Shown here piece after piece: positions 31,676 through 41,438 of a stretch of 64,000 nucleotides of DNA. Every line of letters begins with the position of its first letter. Position 1 is the stretch's first letter. Origin of the DNA: Oscillospiraceae bacterium (GTDB lineage Bacteria; Bacillota_A; Clostridia; Oscillospirales; Oscillospiraceae); the NCBI GenBank assembly GCA_015067895.1, contig SVLP01000010.1, positions 1 to 64,000 of the forward strand, given 5' to 3'. Below the pieces are notes generated by a model. That model worked only from the letters and a program-made list of their open reading frames with translations. It made no database searches and was not told the DNA's origin. Position numbers and translations under genes: made by a program.

Positions 31676-32690
31676 AGTCGCCACCTACACCGCCCAGCGG
31701 GCGCTGAAGGAGGAGCGGGCTCCCGACGGGGGCTTCTATATGCCCACGCGGCTGCCCTATTATGACCGGGATGGCCTGCTGGCGCTGCTGAAGGAGCCTG
31801 CGGCTCAGATCGTGGCCCGGATCCTCAACGACTTTTTCAAGACGAATCTCGGGAAGCTGGATGTGGAGTTTGCCCTGGGCAAGCGGTTCTTCGGCGTCAC
31901 GGAGATCAGCCACCGGATCGTCATCGGCGAGCTGTGGAGAAATACCGACTGGAGCTTTGAGGCTCTGTGCCGCCGGCTGACCCAGCGCGTCTCCGTTGAG
32001 GTGGGACTGGCGGAGCCGGGAGCATGGATGCGCATTGCCTGCCGGATCGCGCTGATCTTTGCCATCTTCGGAGAACTGTATCAGCGGAAAATGATCCCCT
32101 GGTTCGAAGTGCTGGATGTGGCGGCGCTGACGGGGAATTTTGAGGGGCCCTATGCGGTCTACGCGGCCCGGAAGATGGGGCTGCCGGTGGGGGAGATCAT
32201 CTGCTGCTGCAATGAAAACAGCGGCGTATGGGATCTTGTGAACCGGGCCCAGATGAAGCTGAATGCAAAGGTCGTGCCCACCATGACCCCCAAGTGCGAC
32301 ATGGTGGTGCCCGAGGCTCTGGAGCTGCTGATCCGGGACAAGCTGGAATGGGACGATGTGGAGGAATTCCTGGAGCTGCAGAAAAAGGGCGGCACCTACT
32401 ACCTCAGCGCGGAGGAATATCGGCATTTCCGGTATGGTATCTCTGCATCGGTGGTGGGCGAGAGCCGGGTGAAGCTGGCGATCCCCAATCTGTACCGGAC
32501 GAATGGCTACATCCTGTGCCCCTACAGTGCGCTGGTTTACACCGGACTCATGGACTACCGCAGCCGTCCCGGCCCCCGGCGGGCCGCGCTGATGCTGACG
32601 GAGTATGACCCCAAGGCATGTGCGGACACCGTCATCAAGAGTCTGGCGATCTCCAGCCAGGAGCTGGACGACTGGCGCATGGGAGGATAA
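31650..32690 (+). CDS. Degenerate threonine-synthase-like protein lacking the PLP lysine region
   Basis: A 346-residue protein from a GTG start, 26 bases inside the end of the M19 gene. It has the threonine synthase N-terminal domain (LYATTRSKVATYTAQRAL, APDGGFYMP) and the later ThrC block with TGNFEGPYAVYAARKMGLPV and NENSGVWDLV. The part between, which in ThrC holds AFKD (the PLP lysine) and SGDTG, is missing or replaced by an unrelated hydrophobic stretch; ThrC is normally 430-500 residues. It is thus unlikely to make threonine. The frame is open with normal codon use, so it looks like a kept pseudoenzyme rather than a pseudogene. Confidence 0.75.
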   Translation: MLYATTRSKVATYTAQRALKEERAPDGGFYMPTRLPYYDRDGLLALLKEPAAQIVARILNDFFKTNLGKLDVEFALGKRFFGVTEISHRIVIGELWRNTDWSFEALCRRLTQRVSVEVGLAEPGAWMRIACRIALIFAIFGELYQRKMIPWFEVLDVAALTGNFEGPYAVYAARKMGLPVGEIICCCNENSGVWDLVNRAQMKLNAKVVPTMTPKCDMVVPEALELLIRDKLEWDDVEEFLELQKKGGTYYLSAEEYRHFRYGISASVVGESRVKLAIPNLYRTNGYILCPYSALVYTGLMDYRSRPGPRRAALMLTEYDPKACADTVIKSLAISSQELDDWRMGG

Positions 32691-32693
32691 GAA

Positions 32694-33383
32694 ATGGCTT
32701 TGTATACGATCGGTGACCTGCACCTGTGTCTTGGTGCGCCGAAGCCCATGGACGTCTTCGGCGGAGCCTGGGTGGGGTACATGGACAAGCTCAAAGAGGG
32801 TCTGTCTGTGGTGACCGGCGAGGATACCCTGGTGCTTTGCGGGGATTTGAGCTGGGCACTGGGTCTTGAGAACGCGAAGGAGGACTTCGCCTGGATCAAC
32901 GAGATCCCCGGACGGAAGATCATCCTGAAGGGCAACCACGATTATTGGTGGTCCACTGCCAGTAAATTCTATAAATTCTGTGAGCAGAACGGGTTTTCCG
33001 ATCAGCTCATTCTGAACAACAATTGCTACGACTACAACGGCTGGGCCATCTGCGGTACCCGGGGCTGGTTCTTTGAAGAGGAAAAGTCCGGAGAGCATGA
33101 CACCAAGGTTTTCCGGCGGGAGATGTGCCGTCTGGAGGCCAGCCTGAAGGCGGCAGGGGAGAAGGAGAAGCTTGTTTTCCTGCACTATCCGCCTAAGTAT
33201 CGGGGCTATGAGTGCCGGGAGATCATTGAAATGCTGGAAAAGTACGGCGTCCGCCGGTGCTTCTACGGGCACCTGCACTCCGACAGTCACAAGCTGGCCA
33301 TCGAGGGTCTTTGGGGCGGTGTGGAGTATAGGCTCGTTGCTGCGGATTATACCGGGTTCAGGCCGGTGAAGGTCATGGACTAA
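32694..33383 (+). CDS. Calcineurin-like metallophosphoesterase
   Basis: A 229-residue phosphoesterase. Metal motifs in order: TIGDLHLC (Asp, His), CGDLSWA (Asp), LKGNHDYWW (Asn, His, Asp), FLHYPP (His) and FYGHLHSD (His pair). This is the compact cytoplasmic group of unknown substrate common in clostridia. It starts three bases after the ThrC-like gene, so the M19, ThrC-like and phosphoesterase genes are probably co-transcribed. It ends just before a heptad repeat element. Confidence 0.88.
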   Translation: MALYTIGDLHLCLGAPKPMDVFGGAWVGYMDKLKEGLSVVTGEDTLVLCGDLSWALGLENAKEDFAWINEIPGRKIILKGNHDYWWSTASKFYKFCEQNGFSDQLILNNNCYDYNGWAICGTRGWFFEEEKSGEHDTKVFRREMCRLEASLKAAGEKEKLVFLHYPPKYRGYECREIIEMLEKYGVRRCFYGHLHSDSHKLAIEGLWGGVEYRLVAADYTGFRPVKVMD

Positions 33384-33388
33384 ATGAT

Positions 33389-33481
33389 AGTGCTGAGTGC
33401 AGAGTGCTGAGGGCTGAGTGATCGGCCTTTGGCACTCTGTTTCTTTTTCAACTCAGCACTCAGCACTCAGAACTCAGCACT
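33389..33481. repeat. Heptad-based inverted repeat element, family C
   Basis: The left arm (33389-33420) repeats AGTGCTG/AGTGCAG/AGTGCTG and the right arm (33451-33481) repeats CTCAGCA three times, giving a long imperfect hairpin. The 7-base period is clear in both arms. It fills the space between the phosphoesterase gene and the tig promoter. Confidence 0.8.
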
Positions 33482-33516
33482 TTAACAAAAATGTCACGAT
33501 TTTTCGAAAAAAAGAG

Positions 33517-33545
33517 TGGACAAACCAGACCTTCTTTGATAGAAT
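33517..33545 (+). promoter_or_regulatory. Promoter of tig
   Basis: TGGACA (33517-33522), 17 bases and TAGAAT (33540-33545). Confidence 0.68.
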
Positions 33546-33608
33546 AGTACGGCTGTAAATAAAAATATGGGCGCGCTGCGCCGTAAACATTCAGGAGGAA
33601 TCATTAAA

Positions 33609-34898
33609 ATGATTATCAAGAGCACTGAAAAGACCAATACCAAGGCCACCATCGTGGTTGAGATCGAGAACGAGCTGATGAACAAGGGCGCTGAGATCGC
33701 TTACAAGAAGCAGCGCAAGAACATCCGCATCCCCGGCTTCCGCCCCGGCAAGGCCCCCCGCAAGATGATCGAGAAGATGTACGGCCAGTTCATCTTCTTC
33801 GAGGACGCCATTGAGGAGATCTTCCCCGAGGTCTATGACTTCGCCATCGGTGGCAACGCCGAGTTCAAGGCTGTCGGCCGTCCCTCCCTGGAGAACATGG
33901 ACATCGCCGAGGACGGCACCACCACCCTGACCCTGACCACCGAGGTCTACCCCGAGGTCACCCTGGGCGAGTACAAGGGCGTCGCCGTTGAGAAGGCTGT
34001 CGCTGAGGTCACCGACGCTCAGGTCGAGGCCGAGCTGAACCAGATCGCTGAGAACGTTGCTTCCGTCGAGAACGTTGAGGATCGCGCTGCTGCCATGGGC
34101 GACATCGCCAACATCAACTTCCTGGGCACCGTCGACGGCATCGCCTTCGAGGGCGGCGCCGCTGAGAACTTCGATCTGACCCTGGGCTCCGGCCAGTTCA
34201 TCCCCGGCTTCGAGGAGCAGGTCGTGGGCATGAATGTCGGCGAGGACAAGGACGTCAACGTCACCTTCCCCGAGGACTACAACGCCAAGGAGCTGGCCGG
34301 CAAGGCTGCTGTCTTCGCCGTCAAGCTGAACAAGCTGTCCGTCAAGAACGTCCCCGCCATCGACGACGAGCTGGCCAAGGATGCCTCCGAGTTCGACACC
34401 CTGGAGGAGCTGAAGGCTGACATCCGCGAGAAGAAGCTGGCCGATGCCCAGAAGAACATCGACCGCACCTTCGAGAACGCTGTCGTTGAGGCTGTCGCCG
34501 CCAACGCCACCGTCGAGGTTCCCAACGCTCTGGTGGAGCTGGAGCTGGACAACCAGATGAACGACTTCGCCTACCGTCTGCAGATGAACGGCATGTCCGT
34601 CGAGCAGTACGCCCAGATGATGGGCGGCGACCTGAACACCATGCGCAATGCCTTCAAGCCCATGGCTGAGAAGCAGGCTCTGAGCAACCTGGTTCTGGCC
34701 AAGGTTGCTGAGGTCGAGGCCATCGAGGTCTCCGAGGAGGAGCTGGAGGCCGAGTTCGCTGAGATGGCCAAGTCCTACGAGCTGGAGGTCGAGAAGATCA
34801 AGGAGATGGTTCCCGTCGAGGAGATCAAGACCAACATGCAGGTTCGCAAGACCGTCAAGTTCCTGGTGGACAACGCTGTCGTCAAGGCCGCTGAGTAA
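33609..34898 (+). CDS. tig: Trigger factor
   Basis: A 429-residue ribosome-bound chaperone and prolyl isomerase. The ribosome-binding tail has the signature region [20 protein letters not shown] (about 35-55), the FKBP-type PPIase domain is at about 155-240 ([37 protein letters not shown]), and the helical substrate-binding arms fill the rest. The codon use is unusually uniform, with GAG, AAG and GCC or GCT, as in a highly expressed gene. GGAGGAATCATTAAA precedes the ATG at 33609. It heads the tig-clpP-clpX-lon-engB group. Confidence 0.97.
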   Translation: MIIKSTEKTNTKATIVVEIENELMNKGAEIAYKKQRKNIRIPGFRPGKAPRKMIEKMYGQFIFFEDAIEEIFPEVYDFAIGGNAEFKAVGRPSLENMDIAEDGTTTLTLTTEVYPEVTLGEYKGVAVEKAVAEVTDAQVEAELNQIAENVASVENVEDRAAAMGDIANINFLGTVDGIAFEGGAAENFDLTLGSGQFIPGFEEQVVGMNVGEDKDVNVTFPEDYNAKELAGKAAVFAVKLNKLSVKNVPAIDDELAKDASEFDTLEELKADIREKKLADAQKNIDRTFENAVVEAVAANATVEVPNALVELELDNQMNDFAYRLQMNGMSVEQYAQMMGGDLNTMRNAFKPMAEKQALSNLVLAKVAEVEAIEVSEEELEAEFAEMAKSYELEVEKIKEMVPVEEIKTNMQVRKTVKFLVDNAVVKAAE

Positions 34899-34962
34899 TA
34901 ACGTATACTCCCTGGCCCATATGGTTAGAATGTCCGAAAACCCCGTGAAAGGAGCAATAACC

Positions 34963-35544
34963 ATGGCATTAGTCCCTTATGTTGTGGAGCAGACCAGCCG
35001 CGGCGAGCGCAGCTACGATATTTTCTCCCGTCTGCTCAATGACCGCATCATTTTCCTGTCCGAGGAGGTCAACGACGCTACTGCGTCCCTGGTCGTCGCC
35101 CAGATGCTGTATCTGGAGGCCCAGGATCCCGACAAGGACATCCAGTTCTATATCAATTCCCCCGGCGGCTCCGTCACCGCAGGCATGGCCATCTACGATA
35201 CCATGCAGTATATCAAGTGTGACGTTGCCACCATCACCATCGGAATGGCCGCCTCCATGGGCGCGTTCCTGCTATCCGCCGGTACCAAGGGCAAGCGTAT
35301 GGCGCTGCCCAATGCCGAGATCATGATTCACCAGCCCAGTGCCGGTACCCAGGGTCAGATCACCGACATGGCCATCCATCTGAAGCGTCTGCAGGTCATC
35401 AAGGAGCGGATGAACAAGATCATGGCGGAAAACACCGGCCGCAGCATCGAGGAGGTCACCGCCGCCTGTGAGCGCGACAACTTCATGAGCGCCGAGGAGG
35501 CTCTGGAGTTCGGCCTGATCGACAAGGTCATCACGAACCACTAA
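34963..35544 (+). CDS. clpP: ATP-dependent Clp protease proteolytic subunit
   Basis: A 193-residue serine peptidase that forms the tetradecameric chamber used with ClpX. The catalytic triad is Ser98 (GMAASMGAF), His123 (MIHQPSAG) and Asp172 (ERDNFM). Length and order are standard. The ATG at 34963 is preceded by AAAGGAG; a longer frame starting inside tig has no support. It sits 64 bases after tig and 39 before clpX. Confidence 0.98.
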   Translation: MALVPYVVEQTSRGERSYDIFSRLLNDRIIFLSEEVNDATASLVVAQMLYLEAQDPDKDIQFYINSPGGSVTAGMAIYDTMQYIKCDVATITIGMAASMGAFLLSAGTKGKRMALPNAEIMIHQPSAGTQGQITDMAIHLKRLQVIKERMNKIMAENTGRSIEEVTAACERDNFMSAEEALEFGLIDKVITNH

Positions 35545-35583
35545 TCATCATTTCGTTATCCCTGAAAGGCAGGTACTGAGGTT

Positions 35584-36846
35584 ATGGCAAGAAACCCTGA
35601 GCAGCCGATTCGCTGTTCCTTCTGCGGCAAGCGGGAAAACCAGGTCGAGCGGCTGATTGCCGGACCCGGTGTGTGTATCTGCAGCGACTGCGTCGCCGCC
35701 TGCGGCGAGCTGCTGCGGGAGGAGATCTATTACGACGAGCGGGGCAACCTCCGGGCTCCGGAGACCCTGCCCACCCCCATGGAGATGAAAAACTTCATGG
35801 ATACCTACATCGTCGGTCAGGATCACGCCAAGGTGGCTCTGGCGGTGGCTGTGTACAACCACTATAAGCGCATCTACTTCGGTCACGACTCCGATGTGGA
35901 GCTGCAGAAGAGCAACATCCTGCTGATCGGCCCCACGGGCTCCGGCAAGACCCTCTTCGCCCAGACCCTGGCCAAGATCCTGAACGTCCCCTTCGCCATC
36001 GCCGACGCCACCACCCTGACCGAGGCCGGCTACGTGGGTGACGATGTGGAGAATATCCTTGTGCGTCTTCTGCAGGCTGCGGACTTTGATGTGGAGCTGG
36101 CGGAGCACGGCATCATCTACATCGACGAGATGGATAAGATCGCCCGCAAGAGCGAGAACACCTCCATCACCCGCGACGTCTCCGGCGAGGGCGTCCAGCA
36201 GGCGCTGCTGAAGATCCTGGAGGGCACAGTCGCCAGCGTTCCGCCCCAGGGCGGCCGAAAGCACCCCCATCAGGAGCTGATCCCCATCAACACCTCCAAC
36301 ATCCTCTTCATCTGCGGCGGCGCCTTCGACGGTCTGGACAAGATCATCGAGAAGCGCACCGACAAGTCCGCACTGGGCTTCGGTGCCGAGGTCAAGAGCA
36401 AGCGCAAGCGCGATGTGGGCAAGCTCTTTGAGCAGGTGCAGCCCCACGATCTGCTGAAGTTCGGCATCATTCCCGAGCTGGTGGGCAGACTGCCCGTCAT
36501 TACCAGCCTGAACAGCCTGACCAAGGAGGATCTGGTTCGGATCCTGACGGAGCCGAAGAACGCTCTGACGAAGCAGTATGAGAAGCTGCTGGAGCTGGAT
36601 CACGTGGAGCTGGAGATCCAGCCCGAGGCCCTGGAGCGCATCGCCGAGAAGGCGGTGGAGCGTCAGATCGGCGCCCGCGGCCTGCGGGCCGTGATGGAGC
36701 AGATCATGACCACCGTCATGTTCGGCATCCCCTCCGATCTTTCCGTCCGCAAGGTGATTATCACCCCCGAGGCGGTGGACGGCGCCGACCCGCTTGTTGT
36801 CCGCGATCCCAAGAATCTGCGGCAGAAGCTGGGCGCAAAAGCTTAA
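35584..36846 (+). CDS. clpX: Clp protease ATP-binding subunit ClpX
   Basis: A 420-residue AAA+ unfoldase. The N-terminal zinc-binding domain has the four cysteines (CSFCGK and CICSDC), followed by [16 protein letters not shown] (Walker A), [16 protein letters not shown] (Walker B), GLDKIIEKR and sensor motifs with [14 protein letters not shown]. The RKH and GFGAEV pore loops are present. It recognises ssrA-tagged and other substrates and feeds them to ClpP. A terminator follows. Confidence 0.98.
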   Translation: MARNPEQPIRCSFCGKRENQVERLIAGPGVCICSDCVAACGELLREEIYYDERGNLRAPETLPTPMEMKNFMDTYIVGQDHAKVALAVAVYNHYKRIYFGHDSDVELQKSNILLIGPTGSGKTLFAQTLAKILNVPFAIADATTLTEAGYVGDDVENILVRLLQAADFDVELAEHGIIYIDEMDKIARKSENTSITRDVSGEGVQQALLKILEGTVASVPPQGGRKHPHQELIPINTSNILFICGGAFDGLDKIIEKRTDKSALGFGAEVKSKRKRDVGKLFEQVQPHDLLKFGIIPELVGRLPVITSLNSLTKEDLVRILTEPKNALTKQYEKLLELDHVELEIQPEALERIAEKAVERQIGARGLRAVMEQIMTTVMFGIPSDLSVRKVIITPEAVDGADPLVVRDPKNLRQKLGAKA

Positions 36847-36854
36847 TTCAAGTG

Positions 36855-36885
36855 AGAGGGGGTAAGATTTTACCCCCTCTTTTTT
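36855..36885 (+). terminator. Terminator behind clpX
   Basis: AGAGGGGGTAA (36855-36865) pairs with TTACCCCCTCT (36870-36880), then T. Confidence 0.9.
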
Positions 36886-36927
36886 CAAAATATTCCCTGA
36901 TATACCCAGAGAAAGGGGGATTTTCCT

Positions 36928-39321
36928 ATGAGTGAAATTATCGTTTCCGGGCAGCTGCCGGTGCTGGCACTGCGGGGACTGGTTGTATTCCCCAAGCAGA
37001 CCGTCCATTTCGATGTGGCCCGGGAAAAGAGCGTCAAGGCCCTGGAGGCGGCAACGGAGAAGGATCAGCTGATCTTCCTGGTGCCCCAGAAGAGCATCAT
37101 CGACGATGATCCCGGCGCGGACGAGCTCTACCCCATGGGCTGCGTCGCCAAGGTCAAGCAGGTGCTGAAGAATGGCGGCGAGACCCAGCGGGTGCTGGTC
37201 ACCGGTCTGTATCGTGCCCGGATCAGCGAGATGAATCAGAACGAGCCCTATATGCTGGCCCGGGTGGAGATGGTGCAGGAGAAGTCCTACACCCTCAGCC
37301 CCAAGGTGCGGGCCTACATGCGCGACGCCCAGATGACCTTCGGCGGCTATCTGGAGCTGACCCAGCATCCCGCCCAGGCCCTGCAGCTGAAGCTGCTGGC
37401 CTCCTCGGATCCCAGTTACATCGCCGACTGCCTCGGTCAGTTCGTGGGCTTTGACTATCCGGACAAGTGCAAGCTCTTAAGCCAGCTGAGCCCCGCGCTC
37501 CGGCTGGAGCAGGCGGTGAAGCTGCTGGCCCGGGAGATCGAGATGCTGACCGTGGAGATCGAGATGCAGCAGAAGGCCCGGGAGAATATGGATCAGTACA
37601 ACCGGGACTACTATCTGCGGGAGCAGATGAAGGTCATTCGCCAGGAGCTGGGCGAGGGCGAGAGTGAGAATGACGTCGATGTCTACCGGGAGAAGGTTCT
37701 GAAGCTCGGTCTGTCCGAGGAAATTGAGAAGAAGCTCCTGAAGGACATCGACCGGCTGAGCAAGCAGCCCTTCGGCTCCCAGGAGGGCGCGGTGCTGCGG
37801 GGGTACCTGGACACCGTGCTGGAGCTGCCCTGGAAGGAAAAGACGAAGGAGCGCATCGATATCGGCGCTGCCCGAAAGATCCTTGAAAAGGATCACTTTG
37901 GCATGGAGAAGGTGAAGGAGCGAATCCTGGAGACCCTGGCGGTGCGCCGGATGGCTCCGGAGATGCCCGCCCAGATCATCTGTCTGGTTGGCCCTCCCGG
38001 CGTGGGCAAGACCTCCATCGCCTATTCCATCGCCCGGGCGCTGAACCGGAAAATGGCCAGAATTTCCCTGGGCGGCGTCCGGGACGAGGCCGAGATCCGG
38101 GGTCACCGGAAGACCTATGTGGGCGCCATGCCCGGACGGATCCTGAACGGCATCATCCAGGCTGGCTCCTCCAATCCGCTGCTGCTGCTGGACGAGGTGG
38201 ACAAGATGGGCATGGATCACCGGGGCGACCCGGCGGCAGCCCTGTTGGAAGTCCTGGACGCAGAGCAGAACCATACGTACCGGGATCACTATCTGGAGAT
38301 CCCCTATGACCTGTCCGATGTGATGTTCATCACCACCGCCAACGATCTGGGCATGATCCCCAGACCCCTCCTCGACCGTATGGAGGTCATTGAGCTGAGC
38401 TCCTACACCGACGAGGAGAAGCTGATGATCGCTAAAAACCACCTGATCCCCAAGCAGCTTTCCAAGCACGGTCTGAAGAAGACCCAGCTCAAGATCAGCG
38501 ACGACGCCATCCGCACCGCCATTGAGGGCTGGACCCGGGAGTCCGGTGTCCGTAATCTGGAGCGGCTCATTGCCAAGATCTGCCGGAAGGCCGATCTGAA
38601 GCTGGTGGAGGATGAGGAGCTGAAGAAGGTCAGCGTCACCCCCAAGAATCTGACCGAGTTCCTGGGTACCCGGTATTATCAGCCCGAGGAGCTTCTGAAG
38701 GAGGATCCCGTGGGTCTGGTCACCGGCCTGGCCTGGACTTCCGTTGGCGGCGAGACCCTGGAGGTGGAGGTCAATGTGATGGAGGGCTCCGGTAAGATCG
38801 AGCTCACCGGCAATCTGGGCCTTGTGATGCAGGAATCCGCCCGGGCGGCGGTGACCTACATCCGCTCCCATGCCCTGGAGCTGGGGGTGGAGCCTGACTT
38901 CTACAAGACCAGGGACATCCATATCCACTTCCCCGAGGGTGCCATCCCCAAGGACGGCCCCAGCGCCGGCGTCACCGTCTGCACCGCCATCGTCTCTGTC
39001 CTGACGGGCCGGACTGTCCGGCGGGATGTGGCGATGACTGGTGAGATCAGCCTGCGGGGCCGCGTCATGGCCATCGGCGGTCTGAAGGAGAAGACCATGG
39101 CCGCCCTGCGCCACGGCATCAAGACCGTCATCATCCCCGCTGCCAACGAGCGGGATCTGGCGGACATCGACCAGACCGTCCGCAGCAAGCTGCACTTCGT
39201 CACCGCGTCTCAGATCGACACGGTGCTGGAGACTGCCCTGAATCCTGCGCCGAAGGCCGTGGAGCCCCTGAACATCCCCGTGGAGCCCCCTCGTCCCAGA
39301 GAGACGGCGCTCTGCCAGTGA
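36928..39321 (+). CDS. lon: ATP-dependent protease Lon (LonA)
   Basis: A 797-residue protease. The LON substrate-binding domain fills about 1-200 (LPVLALRGLVVFPKQTVHFD), then a coiled linker, the AAA+ module with GPPGVGKTSIAYSIA and LLLLDEVDKMG, and the peptidase domain with the Ser-Lys dyad: Ser at about 679 in DGPSAGVT and Lys at about 722 in GGLKEKTMA. It degrades misfolded and regulatory proteins in the cytoplasm. AAAGGGGG precedes the ATG. It is followed 7 bases later by engB, a common Firmicutes pair. Confidence 0.98.
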   Translation: MSEIIVSGQLPVLALRGLVVFPKQTVHFDVAREKSVKALEAATEKDQLIFLVPQKSIIDDDPGADELYPMGCVAKVKQVLKNGGETQRVLVTGLYRARISEMNQNEPYMLARVEMVQEKSYTLSPKVRAYMRDAQMTFGGYLELTQHPAQALQLKLLASSDPSYIADCLGQFVGFDYPDKCKLLSQLSPALRLEQAVKLLAREIEMLTVEIEMQQKARENMDQYNRDYYLREQMKVIRQELGEGESENDVDVYREKVLKLGLSEEIEKKLLKDIDRLSKQPFGSQEGAVLRGYLDTVLELPWKEKTKERIDIGAARKILEKDHFGMEKVKERILETLAVRRMAPEMPAQIICLVGPPGVGKTSIAYSIARALNRKMARISLGGVRDEAEIRGHRKTYVGAMPGRILNGIIQAGSSNPLLLLDEVDKMGMDHRGDPAAALLEVLDAEQNHTYRDHYLEIPYDLSDVMFITTANDLGMIPRPLLDRMEVIELSSYTDEEKLMIAKNHLIPKQLSKHGLKKTQLKISDDAIRTAIEGWTRESGVRNLERLIAKICRKADLKLVEDEELKKVSVTPKNLTEFLGTRYYQPEELLKEDPVGLVTGLAWTSVGGETLEVEVNVMEGSGKIELTGNLGLVMQESARAAVTYIRSHALELGVEPDFYKTRDIHIHFPEGAIPKDGPSAGVTVCTAIVSVLTGRTVRRDVAMTGEISLRGRVMAIGGLKEKTMAALRHGIKTVIIPAANERDLADIDQTVRSKLHFVTASQIDTVLETALNPAPKAVEPLNIPVEPPRPRETALCQ

Positions 39322-39328
39322 GGTAACT

Positions 39329-39919
39329 ATGAATCTTCATAATGTGGAATTTGTGAAATCCGGCGCGACCCTGGAGGGTCTGCCCGCCAAGACCATGCCG
39401 GAGATCGCCTTTGCGGGCAAGTCCAATGTGGGCAAGTCCAGCGTCATCAACCGGATCCTGAACCGGAAGAACTTCGCCCGGGTGGGCGAGGCTCCCGGCA
39501 AGACCACCCACGCCAATTACTTCAACATCGACAAGAAGTGCTACTTCGTCGATCTGCCGGGCTACGGATACGCCAAGGTGCCCAAGGCTGAGAAGGAACG
39601 GTGGGGCAAGCTGATGGAGGGCTATTTCGCCTCCGGGCGGATCACCCTGGGCATCCTGATCGTGGACGCCCGTCACGCACCCACCATGAACGACATCACC
39701 ATGGCGGACTACTTCCTGCAGACCGGCTGTCCTTTCGTTGTCGTTGCCAACAAGATGGACAAGCTGAAAAAGAGCGAGATCGAGAAGAATCTTGCCACCA
39801 TCCGTACCGATCTGGAGCTTCCCGAGGACGTCCGGCTGATCCCCTTCTCCGCCGAGAAGGGATTGGGCAAGGATGAGCTGGTGAAGATCATCATCGGTGC
39901 CGTGAAGGACGCAACTTAA
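39329..39919 (+). CDS. engB: Ribosome biogenesis GTP-binding protein EngB (YsxC/YihA)
   Basis: A 196-residue essential GTPase of 50S assembly. G1 FAGKSNVGKSSVIN, G2 with PGKTTHANYFN, G3 VDLPGYGYAKVPKAEKERWG and G4 VVANKMDKLKKSE are all in place. Co-transcribed with lon. Confidence 0.96.
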   Translation: MNLHNVEFVKSGATLEGLPAKTMPEIAFAGKSNVGKSSVINRILNRKNFARVGEAPGKTTHANYFNIDKKCYFVDLPGYGYAKVPKAEKERWGKLMEGYFASGRITLGILIVDARHAPTMNDITMADYFLQTGCPFVVVANKMDKLKKSEIEKNLATIRTDLELPEDVRLIPFSAEKGLGKDELVKIIIGAVKDAT

Positions 39920-39926
39920 GGAACGA

Positions 39927-39953
39927 AACCCCATCCTTTCGGATGGGGTTTTC
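39927..39953 (+). terminator. Terminator behind engB
   Basis: AACCCCATCC (39927-39936) pairs with GGATGGGGTT (39941-39950), then T. Confidence 0.88.
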
Positions 39954-39966
39954 TATTTGCAGTTGA

Positions 39967-39995
39967 TTGCATATCTGTGGGAAACATGCTATCAT
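39967..39995 (+). promoter_or_regulatory. Promoter of the unknown gene at 40032
   Basis: TTGCAT (39967-39972), 17 bases and TATCAT (39990-39995) with a TGC extension. Confidence 0.72.
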
Positions 39996-40031
39996 GATAT
40001 CAGAGAGAATTCGGAGAAAGGAGGAACCGAA

Positions 40032-41405
40032 ATGGAAAGATTATCGGAGGAGATCAGGCGGGTTTTGCAGGACATGATCGAGTCTGAGGATGGGGAGTAT
40101 GTTCTCCATCCCCGCGGGAAGGATCTGGTGATCGAGAACCGTTATGATCTGTGCTTTGTCTGGTTCGCAACGCTGGCGGAGGTCAGAGGGCTGCCGGAAG
40201 AGGCAGAGGACGGATGGACGCTCTGGTGCAGTGAGATCCGGGCCGATGGGGATGCGTATGTCCTCTTGGGAGAAATAAATGATCCGGAATCTGATGAATT
40301 CGTGAATGTGGAGCTTCGATTTTCCGATGTGAAGGTGGAGCTGAAGGCAGTTCACACAGATCCGGCTCAGGCTCATGCAGCACCCTGGTGGGTGCTGGCG
40401 ATGCTTGCCGAGGGGGTGATCCGTAAGAGTGAGGTCGCGCCCCGGCTGATGAACGACCGGGAACGGGAATTGCTGCCGCTTCTGCGGGAGGTGACAGCGT
40501 TGGCCGGTTGGCGGGGGATGCAGGACGGGAAGGACCGGATGGAGTTTCCGCTGCTGCGCCAGCGTATCGACCCGAAGCTGCACCGGCTGCTGGATCGGCT
40601 GGAAGGGAAGGTTTCGGATTGGAAGCGGTATTTCAAGGACTCGAACAAGCTTCAGACCCAGCTGAACCGAAGCAGATATGAGCACATCTGGCGGGGAATC
40701 TATGACGAGCTCGCCGCGTCCCAGGCGGAGTATCCGATGAAGAGCGCGGTGCCTGCCCAGGTGCGGCATCAGATCGAGACGCAGCTGCAAGCATTGGGCT
40801 ACAGCGGATGCTATCCCGATTTCAGAAAGTCCGGAGCCATCCGCGGGCTGAGAGTGGGTAAGTCCCGCGGGCAGTCCTATTTCGTCTGCCACGAGAAGAA
40901 CGCGGTGTTCCACATCCACTGCCGGGAGTATGCCTGTCAGGATGGAAGCGTTCAGGTGGAATTTATCTGCGGAACGGAGCTTCTGCGGAAGGATGAGAAG
41001 CCGGGGGATATCCTGTCGTGCATGTTCTCTGCCGGAGGCCGCCGGCTGATCCGGTCGGGCAGCTCTTTTCTCAGCGATGATCTTGGGGATCTGGAGCGGA
41101 AGATCGGCATAGCCGCGAAGCGTGCGGAGCTGCGGCAGCTTGATAAGCAGGAGCGGAAAAGTGAGGGCACGATGCTTCCCGTGCAGTTTCTGTTCCTTGC
41201 CCTCGCGGCATGCGGCGTACTGGCAGGACTGGCGACCGGTTTTTTCCTTGCGGTAGGTTCCCTTGTGACTGCATTGCTGTTCGGATGGTCTGAGATCCCT
41301 GCGATGCTGCATGAGGTGGCGTGGAGGGAGATATTCTGGTTCGCCTGGGCACTCTTTGGCGGGGCATTTGTCGTCAGCTGGATCATCGGAGAACGAACTG
41401 AATAA
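40032..41405 (+). CDS. Unknown protein, possibly DUF3878-like, with two C-terminal membrane segments
   Basis: A 457-residue protein. The first 150 residues are a mixed alpha/beta domain (IENRYDLCFVWFATLAEVRG, DEFVNVELRFSDVKVELKA), which recalls DUF3878, though this is a weak memory-based match. A helical middle (about 150-250) and a second compact domain with several cysteines (about 255-370) follow. Two hydrophobic segments at about 395-435 and 430-452 would anchor the C-terminus, leaving a large cytoplasmic part. AAAGGAGGAACC precedes the ATG. Monocistronic, with promoter and terminator. Confidence 0.7.
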   Translation: MERLSEEIRRVLQDMIESEDGEYVLHPRGKDLVIENRYDLCFVWFATLAEVRGLPEEAEDGWTLWCSEIRADGDAYVLLGEINDPESDEFVNVELRFSDVKVELKAVHTDPAQAHAAPWWVLAMLAEGVIRKSEVAPRLMNDRERELLPLLREVTALAGWRGMQDGKDRMEFPLLRQRIDPKLHRLLDRLEGKVSDWKRYFKDSNKLQTQLNRSRYEHIWRGIYDELAASQAEYPMKSAVPAQVRHQIETQLQALGYSGCYPDFRKSGAIRGLRVGKSRGQSYFVCHEKNAVFHIHCREYACQDGSVQVEFICGTELLRKDEKPGDILSCMFSAGGRRLIRSGSSFLSDDLGDLERKIGIAAKRAELRQLDKQERKSEGTMLPVQFLFLALAACGVLAGLATGFFLAVGSLVTALLFGWSEIPAMLHEVAWREIFWFAWALFGGAFVVSWIIGERTE

Positions 41406-41432
41406 AAAAACGCCGCGAAAGCGGCGTTTTTT
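41405..41432. terminator. Bidirectional terminator with GAAA loop
   Basis: CGCCGC (41411-41416), tetraloop GAAA and GCGGCG (41421-41426), with A before and T after, so it works both ways. Confidence 0.9.
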
Positions 41433-41438
41433 GACGTA

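Noticed and set aside
31650..32690. Pseudogene of threonine synthase
   Set aside because: The frame is intact, has normal codon use and is embedded in an operon, so a kept pseudoenzyme is more likely than decay.
31455..33290. A 611-codon minus-strand frame opposite the ThrC-like and phosphoesterase genes
   Set aside because: Antisense shadow without domains or a ribosome site.
33389..33481. CRISPR array
   Set aside because: The repeats are 7 bases with no unique spacers, and no cas genes are near.
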